A stretch of DNA of 64,000 bases, taken from contig CM066302.1 of the NCBI GenBank assembly GCA_033807695.1, forward strand, positions 1,798,001 through 1,862,000, in the 5' to 3' direction. A model generated the notes under the pieces. The model saw only the letters and a program-made list of their open reading frames with translations, made no database searches and was not told the DNA's origin. The stretch comes from Daedaleopsis sinensis. Lineage: Eukaryota > Basidiomycota > Agaricomycetes > Polyporales > Polyporaceae. Of this stretch, positions 42,931 to 54,076 are shown one piece after another; position 1 is the first letter of the stretch; the number at the start of each line of letters is the position of its first letter. The position numbers and the translations under genes are program-made.

Positions 42931-45007
42931 ATGGACATCAAGCTACGACCTCGGATGGGCGACAAGGAGTCCCAGCAGCTCTCAATCCCTGGCCATTATC
43001 GCCTTCGCCACCTCGTCCTCGCTTATGGTGCTGGTATCCTCTCCGCCATCCTCCTCAGGGCTGCCTTCTGCGTCCACCAGGCTTCTAACAGTCACCAGTC
43101 GATCTATCTGGGTGCTGGGCGTGCAGGCTCAACCGAAGTCCACAATTATCCGCCCTCGTCGCCCACCAATGCCTTCCCTTCCCTATTCCCATCAGACGTA
43201 GGCTATCGGGGGCCTACTCCCACCGGTGCTGAGCCAGCTCTCCTTGTCACTGCGCCTTCAAATCCTATTCACACCGGTGCACCTCATTTGCTTGCGCCAG
43301 AGGTCCTCAAGAACGACTCGTTTGACATCTTCACGCACTGGGGCAATCTCTCACCCTGGTTCACCGTCAAACCCGGTACGTTCGGCGTCGAGTCTGGCCC
43401 CGAACCTCCTCAGGGTTGTCGCGTCACTGGCCTCCATCTCCTTCATCGTCATGGCGCTCGCTATCCCACCGGCAGCTCTACTTCGTATGGTGGGCCCGCC
43501 AACCTATCTGTTCTTCTCCGCGATGCGCCTCACAATTGGCACGCACGCGGTCAACTCAGTTTCCTCAACGACTGGTAAGTATCACACACATTATCTGTAC
43601 ATCCCTGCCATGTCTATTCTCTAGGACGTACAAACTTGGGGAGGAGATCTTGACTCCATTCGGTCGCCAACAACTTTGTGAGTACATCTGGTACCTTTCG
43701 CGCATGCCGGTCGAGTGAAGTCCATGCGCCGCAGTTGACCTCGGTGTATCAATGCGCATGAAGTATGGCTTTCTTCTCCAGAACTTCACCGCTGCCAACA
43801 CCCTGCCAGTCTTCCGCACCGAGTCCCAAGATCGCATGCTCTCCTCCGCGCTCAACTTCGCACTCGGCTTCTTCGGGCCAACGCTAGAAGGACAATACCA
43901 GCAACTGATCACTATAGAGGCATACGGCTTCAACAATACCCTCTCCCCGTCCAAGACCTGTCCGAATGCTCGCGACCATTCAAGAGGCGAGCGTGCAGTC
44001 CCATTCGTCCGCGAATGGGCGAACATCTACCTACAGGACGCGCTCGCACGTCTTCGCCCACAGGTGAAACATTTAGACCTCACCATCGAGGACGTGTATA
44101 GAATGCAGCAACTGTGTCCATACGAGGTAGCTCAGTTGTCCTCGGCAGGCCCGTTATAGTGCTGATCCCTGGCAGACCATCGCTATAGGATACTCCAAAT
44201 TCTGCGAACTCTTCACCGAGGAGGAGTGGCGAGGGTTTGACTACTCGTGAGTGCCTGCCCCGCACATACTTGTATGTACTACTTACCTGACCACCGCTCT
44301 CCCAGGGTCGATCTCTACTTCTGGTACAACTCCGCATTCGGATCGCCGGTAGCCCGCGCGCAAGGCATCGGATATGTCCAAGAGCTGCTCGCGCGGCTCA
44401 CGCACACGCCCATCCCCATCCACAACTCCTCGACAAACGCGACGCTGACCGACGACCCCGCGACGTTCCCTCTCGGGCAGAGCCTCTACGTCGACGCCAC
44501 ACACGACACCGTGATTCTCAACGGTACCGCCCGTTCCCTCCGTCTCCCTGGTCCATACTTACATTCACATCGACTGCAGTCATAACCGCGCTCAACCTGT
44601 CGCACTTCGCCGCGGACGGCCCGCTGCCCTCGGACCACATCCCGACGCACCGCGCTTTCAAGACGTCGCAGCTCGCGCCCTTCGCCGCGAACATGCAGTT
44701 CCAGCGTACGCACGCCCACGCTCCCTGCCGTCCCTCCTTGCTGATCTGCTGCACAGTGCTCGCGTGCGCCTGGACCCCCGAGCCCCAGCTGCGCATCATC
44801 ATCAACGACGGCGTCGCCGCGCTCTCCAGCATCCGCGGCTGCCCGGAGGACAAGGCGCACGGCATGTGTCCCGTGTCCGCGTTTGTCGCCGCGCAGCGCG
44901 AGACCGTGGGCGCGACCGACTGGGAGTGGGCGTGCCGCGGCGAGTGGGAGGTCCCGGCTGGGCACGGGTGGAACACGACCACGGGCGAGCCCCCGCGGAA
45001 GGCATGA
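42931..45007 (+). CDS. Histidine acid phosphatase (phytase-like), membrane-anchored
   Basis: A multi-exon gene. The N-terminus is cytosolic for about 25 residues and then hydrophobic (HLVLAYGAGILSAILLRAAF), predicting a type II signal anchor. After a Ser/Pro-rich stem comes the histidine phosphatase core: the phospho-accepting motif RHGARYPTG (within LHLLHRHGARYP), WTYKLGEEILTPFGRQQL, FRTESQDRMLSSALNFALGF and the catalytic HD motif VDATHDTVIL near the C-terminal third, followed by ITALNLSHFAAD and WTPEPQLRIIINDGVAAL. It ends GEPPRKA* at 45005-45007. Such enzymes release phosphate from phytate or phosphoproteins in the secretory route or outside the cell. Several introns are short and canonical. 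Confidence 0.9.
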
Positions 45008-45525
45008 AGTGGAATCGCTAGCGACTGACCGGTATGTATGTATCATCGCGGGCGTTACCAACGCCTACTCCCCGAGCTGACCTATTTGGGCAGTAACTCA
45101 TAGAATGCAGGATATATTGCCACAACACAGAGTTCGCAGAACACTGTTCTCGGGACTTCTCGTCTATAGAGGGACATGAGGATAGATCAAGCGTTGAATA
45201 GGATGCCCGTGCCAGACCAAGCGCACCTAGTGATAGATAGCATACTACGGCGCCGCAACTATTTAGTGTAGTGTATTCTACGCGCGTTCCAACCCACTGC
45301 AGGAACACGCCGACCCCCTCTACCTCTACGCTCCACTTGTAGCACAACAGATATTACAGCAACGCGGATGATGGTACTTCTTCTGGGACTCTGGCGGGCG
45401 GGGCACTGTCACAGATGTGCGGAAATGCGGAGAAAATTGGAAATGGGGTGCGAGATGTAGAATGAATATGGGGGAGTAGAAGGTGTGTACGTAGGCAAAA
45501 GAGGAAGACACGACAAGCCTAGGGC
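45008..45525. other. Convergent intergenic region
   Basis: 518 bp between the acid phosphatase and DGK1 stop codons, presumed 3' UTRs. I see no coding or RNA features. Confidence 0.5.
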
Positions 45526-47045
45526 TCACGCCGACGGGGAGATATACTCGAGCGCCTTGAAGAAGCCCCAGATGCAGCCGCCGGAGATGATGGGCAGGGT
45601 GAGATTGTCATCCATCGAGCCAAGGTCTGTCGTGTTGTCAATAGAGTCAGTTAGAGTAGCGTGGTCAGAGGCGGTGGCGATGACGTACCGAGAGCCTCAG
45701 CGACGCCCGAGACCAAGCCACCGACGACACCGAGCGTCGTCAGACCGATCCACCTGCCAAGGGGGAGGTCCACGGCGCTGACCCACTCCACGCCCCGCTT
45801 GACGACGTCGGCGACGGCGCTCGGGAGCACCTCCTCCGCGACGGCGAGGGCCTCGGAGGGAATTTGGAAGGTGAGGAGGTTGTCGCGCACGGGGTAGCAG
45901 AACCCCCAGAAGCCGACCGCGATAGCCGCGCCTGTGAGGGAGCCGGCCAAGAAGCCTGCGAGCGACTTGCGCGGGGCAAGCGGGAGGCGGAAGAAGGGGA
46001 CGAACGGGATGAGTGGGATGGAGCGCGGGAGGGGAGGGGTGTATGCACCCCAGAGGCGGCCGATAGTGGACGCAGCGGTGTCAGCCCATGAGAGACTGTG
46101 GCAGAGAACATGAGCAATCGCCGCAAACGAGTAGAGAGAACATACATGAGGATGGACACCGTGGCGACGTCGAGGGGGTATACGGAGAGGACGAAGATGA
46201 CACCAATGATGTACCATATGACGCCATTGGTGCTTTTCTGCGGTGGCCAAACGGACAATGAGCGGTGAGCAGACGGAGCAAAGAAGAAGGCGTACTTTCT
46301 CGCTCTCGCGCATCAAGAAACCGACAAAGCGTTCGAACAGCCATTCGAAGCGGTCGGAGTTGAGGCGGATGATGTCCGCGGGAACGATGACCAGCAATGC
46401 GAGGCTGAGTACGACGACGACGGTGCGCGGGTTGCCATTCGAAGCGTAGAGGTACCAAGTGAAGAAACCTTTGATGTCGCGTGCGCGTTCGATAAGCTCG
46501 AGCGCGAACGTCGGACACGAACGGAAAAGTGGCGACATACCGATGGACGAATGCAACGTCTTTCGTGGGATCTCCCAGTCGACCTTCTGTGGTGGCTTTG
46601 CGACGCCGTTGGGCTTGCTGGCGAGGCTAGAGGAGATGGAGCCGTTGCTCGTGCGAGCCTTCTTCCTCTGACGGAGCGGAGAACCATTTGTTGAGCCGTT
46701 GGAGACAGAATGGCGCGCTGGAGACTGTGAAGGGGAGCTGCGCGCCGAGGTATCGAGAAGTTCTACACTCATTTGTCGTGGTTGGGTGTCTCTTCTGCGA
46801 ACGGAGGCTGAGGGGGAGCGAGCTTTGGGTGATGATACAAAGGGGATTTTTGTGGATGAGCGGAGGCCGATACGGGAGTTGTCGTGGGGGAGTCCAAGCG
46901 TGAAGGCGTCGTTAGCGGGGAGAGTCATAATGCTGTCTGCAGCATGAACAGGTGGGAGGTCGTCGTTCGGGGAGGAGACAGAGGGGGACGGAGGAGAGAG
47001 AGGACTGCAAGTGGACAGACGGGTGAATGAACTGGCCACAGCCAC
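45526..47045 (-). CDS. DGK1: CTP-dependent diacylglycerol kinase (Dgk1 family)
   Basis: A multi-exon gene, about 440 residues from the Met at 47045 (an in-frame Met at 46928, MTLPANDAFTLG, is an alternative start). The N-terminal ~160 residues are Ser/Arg-rich. The conserved core begins VDWEIPRKTLHSSIG, followed by membrane spans and the family blocks NPRTVVVVLSLALLVIVPAD, IIRLNSDRFEWLFERFVGFL, MRESEK, NGVIWYIIGVIFVLSVYPLD, LSWADTAASTIGRLWG, PRKSLAGFLAGSLTGAAIAV and GVVGGLVSGVAEAL. After the last intron it ends SMDDNLTLPIISGGCIWGFF..SPSA* (stop complement of 45526-45528). Dgk1 phosphorylates diacylglycerol to phosphatidate with CTP at the ER or nuclear membrane, controlling lipid storage. Confidence 0.9.
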
Positions 47046-47477
47046 GTGGGCGCTCGGCTCCCTCTCTTCACCCGCCCCTCGGCCGACCCGCCTGCCAGTT
47101 GCACGAGATTCGTATTACAGGACCCCGCCTACTGCAGCAGCCATCTAGTATTTCATAGCACATGGCGACATCTTCCGAGCTTTACGAGCTGGATGAACAG
47201 GTAACAAGTGGGTTTCGTAGCTGACCAGGTGTCGGATAACAATTGGACAATTGATCATCAACGCGGGGGTCTTTGACGGTACATACATACATAAACGATT
47301 ATAGACCAGTTACAGATGTGGTTTGTCAAGCACTCTTGACGAATATACACAAATCAGCGATTACAGCGATATACAATAGAGTACGCTCGGACCCTGTGGC
47401 TTACAGATACTCCCTCCTCCGCGACCAGCTCCTCCATCAACACCCTGTGGTTCCAGGCAAGGCAAGGAGCAGACGCA
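47046..47477. other. Intergenic region RAD6-DGK1
   Basis: 432 bp between the RAD6 stop and the DGK1 start, on the same strand. It should contain the RAD6 3' UTR and the DGK1 promoter. No other feature seen. Confidence 0.5.
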
Positions 47478-48133
47478 TCACACTTGCCCCCCATCCGCCG
47501 AATCCTGCTCCATCGCGGCCTGCTCCTCCGGGTCCAACCAGCTGTCCTCGACCGTAGCGCGTACCCTTCGCACGTACTCCTTCATGTTCTCCCTGTACAG
47601 CTGCGCCGCCTCCGCGTTCGCAGGGCTGTTGGGATTCGGATCGTGCAGCAGGCTTTGGATCGACGTCAAGATCGCCGCCACATCGTACGTCGGCGACCAC
47701 CGGTTCTGGAGGATGTCGAGACACAGCTCGCCGTTCGCGTACACGTTCGGGTGGAACATCCGCGAGAGGAACTTGACTGTCGGCGGCTTGTTCGGGTAAG
47801 ACTCGTCGAACGTTAACAGCAGCTTGAATGTCCCGTCCTCGAATGGCGTCTCCGCTGAGGACACAGAGGATGACCAAACAGGGGAATGTTAGCGCTCCCG
47901 GTTCGGATGGGCGCAGGGCACACGAGCACGGCGAGCGTGCCGCCACTCACCTGGACCAAAGATGACCGCATTCCATAGCATGATGTTGTCGGGACATGGG
48001 CTGCCCGAGATCCCACCAGGGGGATCGGTCGAAAGCCGCTTGAAGTCACGGATGAGGCGGCGGCGACAGTTCGTAGACTGCACGGAGAACGTTGAGCGGG
48101 GCCTGGAGAACGACGTGTGTGGATACGTACCAT
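47478..48133 (-). CDS. RAD6: Ubiquitin-conjugating enzyme E2, Rad6/Ubc2
   Basis: About 168 residues after splicing. It is nearly identical to known Rad6 through the UBC fold: [55 protein letters not shown], the active-site Cys in [20 protein letters not shown], and [20 protein letters not shown]. It ends with an acidic extension ([18 protein letters not shown]). The first exon is only the start codon (48131-48133). Immediately after ATG lies GTACGT, and the intron (48078-48130, 53 nt) ends GTGCAG before TCTACGAAC, restoring [14 protein letters not shown] second intron is 47855-47950. Rad6 monoubiquitinates H2B and PCNA with RING partners and works in DNA-damage tolerance. Confidence 0.95.
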
Positions 48134-48599
48134 CGTAAACAAGTGATGTGGGCGTAAGAAGGTCGTTAGAGAGGGATGTGGTGGGGAGCGGAGGGCAGGA
48201 GGGCAGGAGGGCAGGAGATGGTGGTTGAGGGAAGAGGGCAGGGTGGCGCTTATTTCGCGTTCCCCGTGAATCCGAACAGTCATCTTCTCCTCTGCGTTTT
48301 TATCGACAGTGCTCACATCATCTCCGTCAACACCTCTCTACCTCCGGTCTTTGTTAGCTGATCATCGCCCCGGCTCTTGCTTCCTCCGCGATGCCATCTT
48401 GTATGGCGTGCTGCTTCTTCTGTATTCTTGCCCATGTTCTGCCATCATTGCCAGTGGCGTATTACGCTCAGCCAAATCTTGCTTTCTCATATGGGCATGC
48501 TCAGGAGAAGCGGGGCAGCTTGTGCAATATCGGACTACGGCTTATCCGAAGTCACAAAAGGAAGACTCTGTTGGTGTGTTGACTCGAATTACCTCAACT

Positions 48600-49242
48600 C
48601 GAATATCGCACACCCGTCCTTGTTCGCATCCGACATCCCCGTGCTCTGCTGCGCTGCAGCGGATATAAAGGGGGCTCTGAAGTCATCTCAAAATACACTG
48701 TACGGGGATGCACAAGGAACCTCTGCTGTGGCTCAAAACACGCTTATACTCTCCGCACCGGTCAAGACGTGGGAGCCGTTGGTCTACCGCCCCCCGGCAA
48801 GGGAGTCAATGCCGGTCGTGGTCGTGTAGTTCTCAACCCGTTCGCGGAGAAGACGACTCGCCCTTGGAGCACGGAATCAGGTAGGTCGTGCAATCCGACC
48901 GGTGGTGCCCGATGTGTAGCCAACCTCAAAGCCAATTGTATGTATCACACGCTAAGCCAGAATGCTGGAGCTGTTGCTGACATTGAACCTTTGTAAAGAC
49001 TGCGTACTTAGGCTAGGTGTCGCCTAGCATGAACGGCTCCTCGTGGACGAGGCCTCAAGGGCCCGGGAGCACCCATGATCCCGCGCACGGATGAGCATCC
49101 GGAGAAATGTGGAGACGATCCGCTCGTGTACCCGGCGGATCTCCTCTACCACACGGAGCCAGGGCTCTTCACACAGGTGATGCAGGGGGGGGGGGACACA
49201 GCGTACGACTACATCATGGCATGCTCAGTCGTCTTTGTGTAG
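48600..49242 (+). pseudogene. Possible decayed gene of unknown family
   Basis: Several pieces with protein-like composition occur in different frames: ADIKGALKSSQNTLYGDAQG and TSAVAQNTLIL (to about 48750); then one frame over VGAVGLPPPGKGVNAGRGRV, VLNPFAEKTTRPWSTESG, NPTGGARCVANLKAN and TLSQNAGAVADIEPL* (stop about 48996); and farther on CGDDPLVYPADLLYHTEPGL, FTQVMQGG interrupted by an 11-G run, after which ..TAYDYIMACSVVFV* is in another frame. No start codon or splice sites connect them convincingly. I do not recognise the parent family, so this may simply be chance open sequence. Confidence 0.25.
49185..49195 (+). repeat. Poly-G run of 11
   Basis: Eleven consecutive G in intergenic DNA. 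It breaks a coding-like frame: with ten G the frame would continue to DTAYDYIMACSVVFV*. Confidence 0.85.
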
Positions 49243-49545
49243 ACGGCTCCAAGCTTGTCATTATCTTATGTGTCGAGATATGTTCCTGGCTGGTCTTGAT
49301 GCTAGGAGTACATTAATGTTCCCTTCTCACGAAACAACCTGGATGTGGTGTATTGGTCTCTAATGGGTCACGTACCACTCGCCAAGCTTCCACATTAACC
49401 ACGACATCGCGTACGTCGCGCCACATCGAGCCCGCACAAATAGCTCGGGCACTCTTCAACTCGCGTGGGCTCGGTCAGAACATCGAATCGAGTATGCAAA
49501 ATCTCGGTATATCGCATTAACGGAGTCAAATAGCCAAACTTGTGA

Positions 49546-49626
49546 GTTGTAACCGTTAGACAGGTCCGTCCTCCCCGTTCAATAGGACCTGTACATCGTC
49601 TGCCTAGGGGAGACAAAGTTGTAACC
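49546..49626 (+). repeat. Dispersed short repeat, copy 2, between 9-bp direct repeats
   Basis: The core at 49570-49612 (CCTCCCCGTTCAATAGGACC, then TGTACATCGTCTGCCTAGGG, then GAG) matches the copy at 55202-55246. Perfect direct repeats GTTGTAACC at 49546-49554 and 49618-49626 bracket it. Inside, CAGGTCC/GGACCTG and CTCCCC/GGGGAG can pair. The layout is compatible with a very small insertion flanked by a target-site duplication. Confidence 0.6.
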
Positions 49627-49795
49627 ACTATGTGGTTCATCGAGTAACATGAATGAGCGGTGCTTCGCCAATATATGACTAATCGAAGTGGCAAGCTTCT
49701 AGCGTCGGACTACATCCTCCTCCCACACTAGTACTTACTACTCACTACCGTCTCAGGCATCGCAGAAGGTGACAAGTACTAGTGCCCCGGTTTCG

Positions 49796-50929
49796 ATGCC
49801 TTATAGCCACCACTCTCACTCGGGGCAGTTCTGCAAACACGCCGTAGGCACGCTCGAAGAGGTCGTCCTCGAAGCGATTCGCCAAGGCTTCAAGACATAC
49901 GGTCTCACAGAGCATGTTCCACGTTATCGCACAGAAGATCTCTATCCAGAGGAGGTCGTTCACTTTTCCCTACACGAATCCTCCCACTCACTGACTTCTG
50001 CATTTTTTGCAAGGCCGAGCTATCCATCGATCAGCTCAGAATCCAGTTCGACGCCTTCTTGACCGAAGCCCACAGGCTCAAGACGAAGTACGCTAACGAC
50101 ATCTCCCTCGTAGTCGGCCTCGAGACGGACTACATCACCGAAGCCGACCTCACCGGCCTCTCCTCCCTCCTCGAGGAGTGCAAAGACCGCATAGAGTACC
50201 TCGTCGGGTCGATCCACCACGTCGCCGGCATCCCCATCGACTTCGACCAAGCCACGTTCACGAAGTCCCTCAACACGTTCACCTCCCCGTACCACCCCCC
50301 CGTCCCCAGCTCAGCCTCTGAGCCCGACCCGGGCCCGGATGCTGCGACGACCACCGCGTTCCTCTGCGCCTACCTCGACGCCCAGTACGCGCTCATGCGC
50401 CGCTTCCACCCCGAAGTCATCGGCCACTTCGACCTCTGCAGGCTCTACACCCCCGCGCTCCGCTTCGCCGCGCACCCCGCCGCGCTCGAGCGCGTGCAGC
50501 GGAACGTGCGGTACGCCGTCGGGTACGGCGCGCTCTTCGAGCTGAACGCGGCCGCGTTCCGCAAGGGCTGGGACGCGGCGTATCCCGGGGACGACGTCGT
50601 CGAGGTGCGGACCTTCATCTTTTCCTTTTCCTGCGCCCTGCGCCCTGGCCAACAGCGCGTTGCTCACGGCAGTCCGGGACGCGCAGATCGTCAAGTCGGC
50701 GGGCGGCCGCTTCGCGCTATCGGACGACAGCCACGGCCCGCATGCAGTCGGTCTGAACTACCACCGTTTGCTGGACTATGCGCGCCGCATGGAAATCTCT
50801 GAGGTGTGGACCCTCGACAGGACGGAGCAGCCAAATGCGGGAGGGCGGAAGGTTGCCTCCCGGAGAGTGGATGGAATCTGGTGGGAGGACGCATTCTGGC
50901 AGCGCCTCAAACCTCAGGCGCAATCTTGA
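49796..50929 (+). CDS. HIS2: Histidinol-phosphatase (PHP family, HIS2)
   Basis: About 330 residues after splicing. The PHP-family metal-binding motif opens the protein (MPYSHHSHSGQFCKHAVGTL). Next come VLEAIRQGFKTYGLTEHVPR, LVVGLETDYITEADL, RIEYLVGSIHHVAGIPIDFD, HPEVIGHFDLCRLYTP, LFELNAAAFRKGWDAAYPGD and GGRFALSDDSHGPHAVGLNY, all typical of fungal His2. It removes phosphate from L-histidinol phosphate in histidine biosynthesis. Two introns are inferred: YPEE|AELS (ending at AAG near 50010) and VVE|IVKSAGG (about 50610-50686). The first Met at 49796 fits the family. An upstream in-frame ATG at 49769 would add nine residues. Stop 50927-50929. Confidence 0.9.
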
Positions 50930-51165
50930 AATTCTAAGACGCTGTGTTGCCCGCAGATCGAGTATACGGTAAATGCATAGTGGTTGCAATGGCAATCTTT
51001 ACGATTAATACTAGCAAACCCAATAGATTAGCGGTACGATAGCGAGCGAAAGCGTAAGACGGGCTGCAGTATGTATGTGTGGATTGTCCCTGTTGCGCGC
51101 GTCCATCCGAGGAGAAATGATACATACAGCTGGATATCATGGAGGAGGGTGTACAAAATCGGGTG

Positions 51166-53784
51166 CTAATGGTGTCGTAGTTCACGCCCGAGTCGGAGCG
51201 TGAGCACGAAAGCGATGGTTGCAGATAGACCGCCAACTCTGCGATGGATAAGATTATCATTAAGACAAAATTCCTGTACACTCGGGATTACTCACCTATA
51301 TATGAGAGCATACGAGTTGGGACCGCTCCCGGAGACGAGCGCTTCACCTCGAAGCGAAAGGTCCCCAGCATCCGTCCCATTGGTGGCGAGCGAAGGGTCG
51401 GTCACGCTTGCAACCGCTTTCGAGGGGTCGAGCATCATAAAGAGTATCGACGCGAGACCGGTCATGAGGAACTGGGGAATGACGATGAAGATGTTGTGGA
51501 TCCCGAGGATAATCCCCGCCTTCGCCGCCAGGCTGCCCCCCGTTCTTGGCTGGTCGTCAGCGTCGTGAAGGGTGGTAGCTTCCGACCCGAGCGACTGCAC
51601 GTCGAAGTGGCTCGTGCGCGCGGCCACGTTTCGGAGGAGCCCGTCTTCGTCTGCGCTCGAGCTCGGGCTACGGCGATGGGGTTTCGGTCGACCGTCGCCG
51701 TCGAGCGAGCTGGCTGGAGAGGAGTCCATGGACGCATTAGAAGAGAAGGAGCGCACGTCTTCTTCAAGGTCGAGCGTACGCGTGTTATCGAGCGCATGGG
51801 GTTTTGACTCGGGTTCATCGTCCTCATCGTCGTTTCCGACTAGGAACTGCCGTTCGTTGTCGTCCCCGGCTAGAGTGATCGAGCCCGAGCGCCGATGGGT
51901 GCGAGTGTCATTGAGTAGGATTGCGTCGTCCCCGGGAGCTTCCGTAAGGATTGCCTCTGCAAGCTGGGATGATCGATTAGCAAGCGACATATAGAACACT
52001 ACACAGAGGACATACGAGAGAGAACGGTGCCCATTGGGTAATAGCCCACGAGAAGCCCGTCAGCGTGGTGAAGAAGGTTGCGCCCACCGCGGTGGAGTAG
52101 AAACTACACTATGTGAGCTCTATGCACACCCATTGTCGGGAAATAAACTCACAAGGTAGCGAACATGCAGATGGCGAACAAGAAGTGGCTGAGTGCCCAA
52201 AGACTCGTGAGGTGGACCTTCATACGGTCATATAGCCGTACCCATATGTTTCTACGCGACTTCGCCAGCTTACGTTCCAGGAGCTTCCGGGAGCGTGCTG
52301 ACTCGGCGACAATGAAGGGGAGGAGGATATTCCCAGCAAAGCTCAGGATGGACGAGTAAAAGAGCGCACGGGTCCCAAGCCGAGTAGCCTCGGCGTCGAG
52401 TATAGGATCGTCGATGGGGAGGGTGGATGTCTTTTTATGCAGGTCGCCGATGAAAGCGGTAGTGTAAAACAATACCGGGAACCAACCCATCCAGGAGCTG
52501 GCGGGACATGAGGGTAGGTCGATCGCCAATGAGATAAGACTCACAAGAACTGGATCATACACTGCACTGATACGTTAGTAGTATACCAAAACAAGGTTAT
52601 ATGCACATACGATTTGGCGGATGACTGGAGGAAGAGTGAACGCGTTGTGCCAGATCTCGCGCATTTCTTGGAGGAAACTCTTTCGTGAGCGCCTGCAGTC
52701 ACGATGAGCACTGAAATCAATTGGCAATTATGGAGCAGTGCATACTTGCTGGATACCACCACCTTCTCTTTCGTACATGAGGCAGTGACCGCATGCGTCG
52801 TGATCAGCAGAAAGGAGCCAACGACGGCCAGCACCTCAAGTTCAGTATCACCCAAGAATGGGAATACTGCAGTCATGTCGATATTCCCGCTGAAAGAGTC
52901 AGTGAGATTCTGCTACCAGCTATCACAGGTGAGTACACGTACATGAAGTATCCCGCTACGCTTCCAAAGCCGAGCATGCGTGCTGCCCACGCATTCGCAT
53001 CGGCCTGCTCCGCGGAAGGCAGAGTGTCTACGATGAGTGCGCGGTCGACTGCTTGAACTGGGCAATGCATGAGCGTTAGACTGCATCGTGACCGGTCTGT
53101 ATGGTGCAGGTGCGCAGAACGTACCCGCGTTTATGGAGAAGTCGATGACGAACAGGGCTATTATAGCCAGCCATATGGTAAGAAAGTCATTCTATAGCGA
53201 GATCATAAACGTTCGGTCGACATTCTTCCTGGGGATGGCGGATCGTGGATAGTCAATTGGACACTCACGGACGACGAGCCACTAGACGTGAAGAGTGTGG
53301 CGAATGGACGGGTGAACCCGAGTAGCAGCATGGCAGCTACACATATCGTGCAGCCAACTAGCATATATGGTCTCCGGCGGCCAAAGCGAGATTTTGAGTT
53401 GTCGGCGAGGATACCTGTGTAGGAAGTGTTCACGCATTGGCGTCGTATCTCGAAATGTGAACGCACCGATGAGGGGTTGGACGACGAGTCCTGAGATGGG
53501 GCCCGCAAGAAAGACCATGGCCACTGCGGCTTTGGTAAGGCCCAATGATAGTAGGTACGGTGTACCTGAAGGTGAGTTAGACCCTCACGCGACATGCTGT
53601 GGGTCGCAGCAAGATACATACCATACGACATCTCTACAGACCAGAATACTTGCACACCCAACAAGCCAACGGTCACAGCCGGCAACTGAGCCCAACGCGG
53701 ACCTAGGATCTTGGATACACCAGCCAAGTGCGAGTCATCATGTCCGCCCTCTTCAGCGATAGGGATGCTTGAAAACCCCGTCAT
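51166..53784 (-). CDS. MFS transporter, SLC45/sucrose-transporter type
   Basis: A multi-exon gene for a twelve-span transporter. Start MTGFSSIPIAEEGGHDDSHL (complement of 53782-53784). The first spans contain WAQLPAVTVGLLGVQVFWSV, LGLTKAAVAMVFLAGPISGL and the signature loop DNSKSRFGRRRPYMLVGCTI of the GPH/SUT/SLC45 group. Later come LSWMGWFPVLFYTTAFIGDL, TFFTTLTGFSWAITQWAPFS and, after a large loop, IFIVIPQFLMTGLASILFMM. A ~140-residue acidic, Ser-rich cytosolic loop (DDNERQFLVGNDDEDDEPES) is inserted between the late spans. The last intron joins ALIYR to VGGLSATIAFVLTLRLGREL..*, stop complement of 51166-51168. Likely proton-coupled sugar (sucrose or alpha-glucoside) uptake, inferred. Confidence 0.88.
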
Positions 53785-54018
53785 TGTCGCATGGGTGTCA
53801 GGTTTGGACGCTTTGAAATTCTCGAGCGTACGACACTTCTTGCTACAGTTTGATCGAGAGGCAGTCAGAGCCGGGTAGAAAGGTAGCAATAGACGGAGGA
53901 ACAAGCTCAGGATATAGAGTCGGAGGGAGGATTAATGAACACAGTGACTTAGACTAGTAGTCTGCTACATAGTAAGTACTACGAACTGAGTTTGTCAGCA
54001 TCAATTCGATCTCCGACG

Positions 54019-54076
54019 ACGCGTTCAGATAGGTTCAGATCTATACACGCTTGACGCGTCGACGCGTCGCACGCGT
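54019..54076. promoter_or_regulatory. Cluster of four ACGCGT (MCB-like) hexamers
   Basis: ACGCGT occurs at 54019-54024, 54054-54059, 54062-54067 and 54071-54076, about 235-290 bp upstream of the MFS start. ACGCGT is the MluI cell-cycle box bound by MBF (Mbp1/Swi6) in fungi. The clustering is seen directly; regulation is inferred. Confidence 0.45.

Larger units (their letters stand above)
48134..49795. other. Long intergenic region with decayed coding-like segments
   Basis: About 1.66 kb with no intact gene that I can support. Coding-like pieces lie at about 48600-49242 (annotated separately), and a copy of the dispersed repeat is at 49570-49612. The remainder is unremarkable. Confidence 0.5.
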
